The notes below the pieces were generated by a model. It was not told the DNA's origin and searched no databases. It was given only the letters and a program-made list of their open reading frames with translations. Below are positions 58,028 through 64,000 of a stretch of DNA of 64,000 nt, piece by piece (within the stretch, counting starts at the first letter, position 1; every line of letters begins with the position of its first letter). The DNA is taken from contig NC_088203.1 of the NCBI RefSeq assembly GCF_037126465.1, positions 104,122,409 through 104,186,408 on the forward strand. The letters are read 5' to 3'. The translations under genes and the position numbers were made by a program. Source of the stretch: Ornithodoros turicata (lineage: Eukaryota > Arthropoda > Arachnida > Ixodida > Argasidae).

Positions 58028-58092
58028 GTTAGCGCCGCGAAACAACTGTAGCTATGGAGAAGACAGCACGAAGGAGTGGGGGACAGGGTGTC
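58028..58092 (-). mobile_element. SINE fragment
   Basis: AGCGCCGCGAAACAACTGTA and GCACGAAGGAGTGGGGGACA match the reverse complement of the SINE 3' region, with an internal deletion. Confidence 0.6.
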
Positions 58093-58356
58093 GCGTAACT
58101 TCGATGAATGTATGTTGTAACTCTTGTATGATTGTTACTGTTTATTTGTTGATTGATTGATTGATTTTAAAAGAAAAAAATGGAGATGGTAGTCTCGAGC
58201 CACTCGGGACTGGCTACTCCAGGACGCGTTATTAATAAAAGAAAGGGAAACTACACTAGCCTCGACGCTTTGAAACGCTTTGAAAGAATAAATGAGAACA
58301 TCATCACCGAGCTTGTCACCAAAAGCGAAGTCTCAAGGCACTAAAAACAAAGAGTG

Positions 58357-58926
58357 TCACAATGTGTCAAACAGGTCCGTCGAGACGAGAAATTGCACAA
58401 GGGCGCGCATGGCAGGTATGAGCTGATTTGCTGGCCAGCACCCAAGAACCTTTTCGGTGGAGTATGGCCGATTATCCAGGCGAGACAGGGACGACACAAG
58501 GGTACATCGGTGTGCACTGTACCTCGGGCAGTCTTGGAGTATATGATCCACGTCCTCAACTACATCACACAGACTGCAGTTGGGGGACGGGACCATGCCG
58601 AGCTTAAACAAAAGTCGTCCATTGTATGGCACGTTGAGGCGAAGCCTGTAGATGAGCGACGTGATGGGTCGAGGGAGCGCTGACGGCATATAAAAACGGA
58701 GATCTGGGTCCACCCTGCGCAGGAACGACGTAGAAGGGACACTTCTGCGCCAGTGTTCACTGCACAGACGTCCCATGAGAGCACCAATTGCTTGCTTCGC
58801 GTCCGCTTGGGTGAAATACGTACGGTGCGTCGGTACGCCTCGTGCCACATGAGCCCGTCTCGCAAGTAGGTCGGCAGCCTCATTCCCAGGGACGCCACAA
58901 TGACCTGGGATCCACAGTGGGATTTG
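58357..58926 (-). pseudogene. Non-LTR retrotransposon fragment: RNase H end and C-terminal region
   Basis: On the - strand an open frame starts after a TAA at 58927-58929. It reads L-W-I-P-G-H-C-G-V-P-G-N-E-A-A-D-L-L-A-R, the C-terminal RNase H motif (GHxGVxGNExAD), and continues to a stop at 58357-58359. Downstream are Y-R-L-R-L-N-V and a C-x2-C-x7-H-x4-C pattern (C-S-L-C-D ... D-H-I-L-Q-D-C), typical of the end of I/Jockey-like LINE ORF2. The frame is intact over 190 codons, but RT and the RNase H active-site half are missing, so it is a 5'-truncated copy. The fragment at 44875-45180 is a more decayed relative. Confidence 0.8.
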
Positions 58927-58975
58927 TTATATGTTGACTGTTTGATTGACAATATTGACAAACTTGATTGATTGA

Positions 58976-59003
58976 CAATACCGGCACAGATTTTGCCGGT
59001 ATT
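58976..59003. repeat. Short hairpin
   Basis: AATACCGGCA and TGCCGGTATT are perfect inverts around a short CAGATTT loop, close upstream of the LINE fragment. Confidence 0.75.
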
Positions 59004-59369
59004 GTATGGGGAAATTCCGTCGAAATTCCTGGATTTTTCTGGAACGTGATTCTTGGCCGCTTCAACGTTTTCTAATTTCATGCAACCTCTTTGCTGTGCA
59101 CGTTCAACCACCCAGAATCGTCACGGGAACGCGGACACTGTATGCATACGTGCACACTGCTAAATGTGCGATATCGCTCCTGAAGAGTTTACTTCACCCT
59201 CTCCCAACCTCTCAATTTTCCTCCCCCAATCTCAAATTTTCTCATCTCTCCTTCTACCACACTCAGTCAGCCGGCATCTTTGATGACCAAAAGTGGCAAT
59301 ACTATGTAGACCAACATAGAGAGGGAGGGCGAGATTAAAATGTGTTTTTAGTTTCCTTAAAATTCCGGG

Positions 59370-60176
59370 TTAGCACCGCGAAGTAACTGTGGCTATGAGT
59401 GGCGTACAGACGTGGAGAGATGGAGAGAGGACAGCAGGAAGGAGTGGGGGACTGGGGGGGGGGGGGGGTTAGTATGCGTCCTGTGCCGACTTCAGGGGGA
59501 ACTGTGCCGACATTCGTCTGGAAAGCCTGACGGAAAACCCAGGGAAAACCTCAGACAGCACAGCAGGTGCCGGGATTCGAACCCGTGTCAACTCACAGTT
59601 TCGGCGTTGAAGGTAGAGATGCGAAGCTCCGGAAAAGAACCCGGAAATTTTGAAAAAAAAAGACATTCTTTTTGTTTTTTTTCATCGTCTCCGGAAAAAT
59701 TGCCCAAAATTTCCAGGCGACAAAATTCAAAAATGTAAATTTTCGATGCGTTCCAACCCGCCAAGAGCGCCTTAGGTGCCTCTAATCCGCCAACAACCAC
59801 CAACATAGAGCTCCGTCTGGCTGCTCCAAGCGATCGCCATCGCGTTCACATAATGTCGGAGTTCTGGTCGGAGTAGACGGGTTGTTCCAATTACCTATCG
59901 CTGAGTAGACAGCAGTCTCGTGGGATGCTCTGCTCTGCATTTATGCTTAGAGGGTGAACACTACTAAAGTTTCTAGCTCATTGTATGCTGTGGCTTGGCC
60001 GGCAATGCTTCGACTCAGCAGTAACCGCGTTTGGTTCCAATTTTTCGCAAAAAAAAAAAAAAAAAGAAAAACCAAAAACGAAATAAAACGATTTTTTTCG
60101 AGCGATTCAAAATTTCCGGAAATTTTGCATCTCTAGCTGAAGGCGATCATCCTAACCACTACGCCACGGGAGCTGG
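59370..60176 (-). mobile_element. SINE copy split by a hAT-type insertion
   Basis: The reverse complement of the SINE: TAGCACCGCGAAGTAACTGT ... GGATTCGAACC (inverted B box, 59573-59583) up to 59613, resuming at 60144 with GATCATCCTAACCACTACGC to GGGAGCTG. The gap is the element 59614-60135. A G run of about 16 lies in the body near 59455. Confidence 0.8.
59614..60135. mobile_element. hAT-type MITE with TAGAGATGC ends, inside a SINE
   Basis: 522 bp, terminal TAGAGATGC / GCATCTCTA, with subterminal CCGGAAATTTTG in both orientations. Flanking 8-mers GTTGAAGG (59606-59613) and GCTGAAGG (60136-60143) differ by one base, as expected for an aged 8-bp duplication. Interior A/T-rich, non-coding. Confidence 0.8.
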
Positions 60177-60332
60177 CGAAAGTTGTGTGTGAATAAACTC
60201 TGAGCAGTTGAGAGAAGTGGAGCGGATGCCCCGAGCTTTTGTGTCCGAGTTGTGCATCGCTGCTTACTCCTTTTGATAATAATAATTATTATTATTATGT
60301 GAACGTACGGATTTACTTGTTGTTTCTTCTTT

Positions 60333-60530
60333 CTGTGTTAGCACCGCGAAGCAACTGCAGTCATGAACAGATAGATACAGAGCAGATAAACAACAGGAAG
60401 GAGTATGCCTTCTACACCGACTTGAACGAGAACTGTGCCGACGTGTTCCAAAAAATCTGCCGGAAAACTCAAGTAAAACTCGAGACAGCTCAATTGATAG
60501 TACGATTCGAGCCTGCCACGAGGTTTCTTC
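60333..60530 (-). mobile_element. Diverged SINE copy
   Basis: TTAGCACCGCGAAGCAACTG, AACAGGAAGGAGTATGCC and GAACTGTGCCGACGTGTTCC follow the SINE body in inverse order. The inverted head is degraded beyond ATTCGAGCC. Confidence 0.65.
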
Positions 60531-61359
60531 AGCATGAGGTCGAGGTCACACTCTGCTAGTGGAGAAATGTACTGAACTGGCCACGCCGCTCCCCCCCCCC
60601 TTCTTTTAGGTAGGTTTTTTAGGTAGGTTAGTGACATATTGTGCATACCTTTTGCACATGCACACGACGATAAGTACAATTGGGAAGATGAATACGCCAC
60701 TTAGCGCATAACCAGTAATGTACACGATTAGTGTCATGTAACGTGAAAGAGCCGGCAATCACGGTTGATGGAGATACTTACCTTAAATTGCCCAAAATAG
60801 TAAAAACAGCGCGTACGAAAAAGATATCTGTTCCAACAATTCGTCGTTGGCCTTTGCGATGGAACTGTTGTTTGAGAAAATTTATTAGACGACTCATACT
60901 ATAAAGCACAGTACGAGTACTAATACTAATACACACTAATACGCTAGTTGGAATTAGTTATAATGCACAAGATACAATGTATATATGTTTGCATGGTTGG
61001 TATATGGTTGTTGACTATTGCGTTTCATTAAATTCAATCGGATTCGCCGAGAATGCGTCCCCTTTTTGTGCACACTAGCGCGTTCACTGCTTGTGCACAT
61101 TGCTTTGTTTTCCAGCTGTTCCGATCTGAAGAAATAAACAAAGCCTAACCGCAATAAAAGTGACGATAAGGAGAGAGAATAGCCGCTAAGATGACCAGGA
61201 CTGACAATAGAAGTAGCGTTTCGAGACAATGGGAGTTGGCTTAAGCACGTAGGAGTAAACAAACAGGCTCAATATGTAGTACACGCAGTCAACATGTTCG
61301 TACAAATCGGATAATTTTTATCCAGTGCAGACAAATATCGCTGTCGATTCGATTTCGCG
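60531..61359. other. No recognised feature
   Basis: A C run near 60590, a short duplicated TTTTAGGTAGG motif and A/T-rich sequence. No gene. Confidence 0.45.
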
Positions 61360-61590
61360 TTAGGACCGCGAAGCAATTGGGGCTATGAGCGGTGTGCAGA
61401 CTTGGACAGATGGGGAGAGGACAACGGGAAGGAGCGAGAGACAAGGGTTAGTACACACCCTTGGTCGACTTCAGCGGGAAGTGTACCGAGATCAGACCAT
61501 GAAGTCACGGCTGCCGGAAGGCCCAGGAAAAACCTCAGAGAGAGAAGAAGCAGGAGAAATGTGCAAATTGGTGTCCCGTGTGAGTGTCCA
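61360..61590 (-). mobile_element. Diverged SINE copy
   Basis: TTAGGACCGCGAAGCAATTG, GGACAACGGGAAGGAGCG and CGACTTCAGCGGGAAGTGTA match the inverted SINE body. The head is not recognisable. Confidence 0.65.
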
Positions 61591-61612
61591 TAACAAATAA
61601 AACGACATAATA

Positions 61613-62498
61613 CAGGGTGTCTTTTTTTAATACATATTTTTCATTAAAAAACTATAAGGACTATAGACATCCTGTTTTCACTTCTATCACCTCTGGGCCG
61701 GCTGACGTTCTTGGTCATCTGTTGCTCAACCGTCGAATGACTAATTACCTAAAAATCGTTAATTCCTTTTAATTACAAAAACTACGAAGTTGTCCCAATG
61801 AGAACATCTGTTCCTTTCGGTCACCTGATATCGTAGCCGTTTTCAGAACAAAAATCCGTTCGGTAGATCGTCCGCAAAAAATTCGCGAAGGAACACCATT
61901 TTTTTCTTTATTTCTTTATTTTGTTTATTGCGCATCTGAGGAGACGCGTCTTTCCTTCATCCCCAATGTGAGAGGGTGAAGGAGCACAGAGCCGCCTCAT
62001 GCGTCGAAGATCAGCTTAAACTTACGGAAACAAAACAAAAACACACGTATCGGGTGACGCTATCGGAACTGACCTTATCTTGGGTTGCATTTTCCGTTTT
62101 CTTTTAATCTTTTTCCAGGACACAAGAGGCGACAGTGTGCTCTTTCACCCTCTCACATTGTGGGTGAAGGAATGACGCGTCTCCGAAGATGCGCAATGAA
62201 CAAAATAAAGAAACAAATGGTGTTCCTTCACGAATTTTTTGCGGAAGATCTACCGAACGGATTTTTGTTCTGAAAACGGCTACGATATCAGGCGACCGAA
62301 AGGAACATATGTTCTCATTGGGACAACTTCGTAGCTTTTATAATTAAAAAGTTAACGATTTTTAGGCAATTAGTCATTCGACGGTTGAGCAACAGATGAT
62401 CGAGTACGTACGCCGGCCCAGAGATGATGGAAGTGAAAATAGGATGTCTATAGCCCTTATAATTTTTTATGAAAAATCTGTATAAAAAAGACACCCTG
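61613..62498. mobile_element. Fold-back Tc1/mariner-type MITE, copy 2
   Basis: 886 bp, same ends (CAGGGTGTCTTTTTTT ... AAAAAAGACACCCTG), same arm blocks as 53273-54188 and TA on both sides. The two copies differ by scattered substitutions and small indels, so they are separate insertions of one family. Confidence 0.85.
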
Positions 62499-62533
62499 TA
62501 TAATCACCAAACGAAAGTGTAGTACATTTCTCT

Positions 62534-62556
62534 ATCATCATCATCATCATCATCAG
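62534..62556 (+). repeat. (ATC)n microsatellite
   Basis: About seven perfect ATC units just right of the second fold-back MITE. Confidence 0.9.
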
Positions 62557-63054
62557 TAAAATAAGTATGCTTATAGAAAAAGTTGATTCAAGGTACAAAT
62601 GTCTGCACGACCATCATAAACTCCAGTTTACCGCATTGCGCACAGAATGGAAAAGAATAGGAAAAAACACCGTATATGAATCCTAATGAATGCGTATGAA
62701 CTCAGTTTTCTATGCTCGGCACGTTTTACGTTCTTCTTACGTTTTACATTTTATGTTCTTCAATACGACCGTCAGTTTTGGAAGCAAAAAACTTTTTCTT
62801 TTCATATTGTTTTGCTCTACATGTGCAGTGCATACGGAATTTGGTGGAAACTACGTGGTTAAGTGTGTAACCATGCACGGGATGCAAGGTATGCAGTGGC
62901 TGGAACCGAGCTTTTCTTTATGTTGAGAAGGCTCAAAGCACAAGCTAGCTCGTGATACGCACATCATGAACGAAATTCCTCGACACACAGAAGCGAAACA
63001 GACGGTACAACAACACATTCTCAAAAATAGCAATGATTATATAATTTACATTAG
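62557..63054. other. No recognised feature
   Basis: Short frames only; nothing identifiable. Confidence 0.45.
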
Positions 63055-63076
63055 CACACACACACACACACACACA
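63055..63076 (+). repeat. (CA)11 microsatellite
   Basis: Perfect dinucleotide run. Confidence 0.95.
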
Positions 63077-63150
63077 AATAGAGATACGATGATGAGATGG
63101 GGCTGATGCCGGCCAGCAGGCTGATGCCACATTAGCAGCTTCCAGTGTCG

Positions 63151-63640
63151 AGACCAAATTACTCGCGTTCAAAACTTTTATAGAACCAATCCTGGAATAT
63201 GCTACCGAGGTTTGGGGCGCTTTTCACAAATCACACATTACTAAATTAGAGACCGTGCAAGAGAAGCTGTTCGTTTGATATTGTCTGTGTATGATCCCCT
63301 GTTTTCTCCCGGTTCTTCCGGCTCTTCCGGTTCTTCCGGTTCTTCCGGCGGCTCTTCCCCAGACTTGATTTGACACCACTTCACATCAGGCGCCGGGTGC
63401 TCCGTCTAAAAGCCTTTCGTGCTCTTGATACCCGTAGTTTAAGTGTTTCTGGTACTTCCTCACCATGGAAGTTCACACAGATTAAATATTGCGTAGTATT
63501 CACGTGTAGACCTGATCGCCTTAAGTATAACTTTTTTTCCGTGGTGTGTCAGCGAACGGAATGCCATTGATGGTTGTGTTCTAGAGTTGCCTTCGAGTCA
63601 GATTTTGAATTCGCTCCTGCTAAAGTCTCGCCTCCATATG
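63151..63640 (+). pseudogene. LINE reverse-transcriptase C-terminal fragment
   Basis: The frame reads L-L-A-F-K-T-F-I-E-P-I-L-E-Y-A-T-E-V-W and K-L-E-T-V-Q-E-K, then shifts by one base into V-R-L-I-L-S-V-Y-D-P. It later resumes with T-P-L-H-I-R-R-R-V-L-R-L-K-A-F. The YxxxVW ... LExVQ(R/K)..(A)VRLI ... YDP pattern marks the thumb and C-terminal region of CR1/Jockey-like LINE ORF2. It is disabled by the frameshift and by the Gly-Ser minisatellite at 63303-63352. Confidence 0.7.
63303..63352 (+). repeat. 9-bp minisatellite (TTCTTCCGG)
   Basis: About five copies of (T/G)TTCTTCCGG-like units. In the shifted LINE frame they encode Gly-Ser-Ser repeats. Confidence 0.85.
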
Positions 63641-64000
63641 AGGCTGCAGTATGTAGAAATAAATTTATTCCCGACCAAAGTGAGGAACGAAGGGGAGACA
63701 GTGCGGGGGGGGGGGTTCCATACCTGTCCCCTTTACACCTCTTCCTCCTCCATTTCAGATTTACTCCTCTCACTTTTTTCGTTTTTCGGTGCAAAATGTT
63801 CTGCAACGAATAAAATGAGTTCCTGCGAAAGAACGACGCGCGTAGGCGACGTACAGAGCGAGCGCGAGGGCTCTGTTCTGCACACCTTTGAAAAATCTTT
63901 GTCCTCGTGAAAAGAGCGCATCGCAGAAGCAGAGGACGTCGTGGCGTATGCTACTCCCCTCACGTGACCAGTGACGTACGGCGACACAGCTCAAGGCACG
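63641..64000. other. No recognised feature
   Basis: A G run of about 10 near 63705 and overlapping short frames. Nothing else supportable. Confidence 0.45.

Noticed and set aside
62085..62273. 62-codon frame inside the second fold-back MITE, and the related frames at 53519-53861
   Set aside because: They arise from the inverted arms of the MITE and are not shared as a conserved frame between the two copies.

Overview
The window is animal nuclear DNA. It has no bacterial gene layout, and it holds interrupted coding pieces with GT..AG splice signals, tRNA-derived SINEs, LINE fragments and many cut-and-paste transposon remnants. A tRNA-headed SINE of about 256 bp recurs (best copy 27946-28201). 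It resembles the Ruka-type SINEs described from hard ticks, so an ixodid tick genome is my best guess; this is inferred, not proven. I see no complete conventional gene.

The left 29 kb is dominated by five tandem arrays that I read as variants of one ancestral unit. Array 1 (1-1735, decayed), array 2 (1736-9582, ~160-bp units) and array 3 (9583-16640, ~225-229-bp units) run on the + strand. Array 4 (20178-26620, ~162-bp units) runs on the - strand. Array 5 (28286-28873) is a small + strand block of array-2 units. Each unit looks like a short intron plus a 45-57-nt exon: an acceptor ending in CTGCAG or TTGCAG (reduced in array 2), an exon core, and a donor GTTAGTCTTA or GTTAGGCTTA. In array 3 the core reads STENRKEDLRNWASENTKR. 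Array 2 keeps the shorter STENLPVFALKNPKG.

In three places the last copy, in transcription direction, does not return to the repeat. It runs on through an open frame to a stop with AATAAA at or just after it: + strand 18807-19000, - strand 20001-20177 and + strand 28964-29101. I read these as last exons of two convergent loci and a third downstream locus. The reading frame is kept in array 2 and most of array 3. It is broken by a shared TGA in the 14.6-16.5 kb block and by stops or 56-nt exons in array 4, so these may be living genes, dying genes or a satellite made from a gene.

The rest (29-64 kb) is transposon-rich. It includes a 1.27-kb fold-back element carrying AGGTCA arrays, a Mutator-like element with a transposase remnant and 9-bp target duplication, several hAT-type elements with 8-bp duplications, Tc1/mariner-type fold-back MITEs flanked by TA, SINEs, and LINE endonuclease, RNase H and 3'-end fragments. 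Between them lie long stretches with nothing I can identify, plus a few weak splice-bounded exon candidates on the - strand at 34-36.4 kb.
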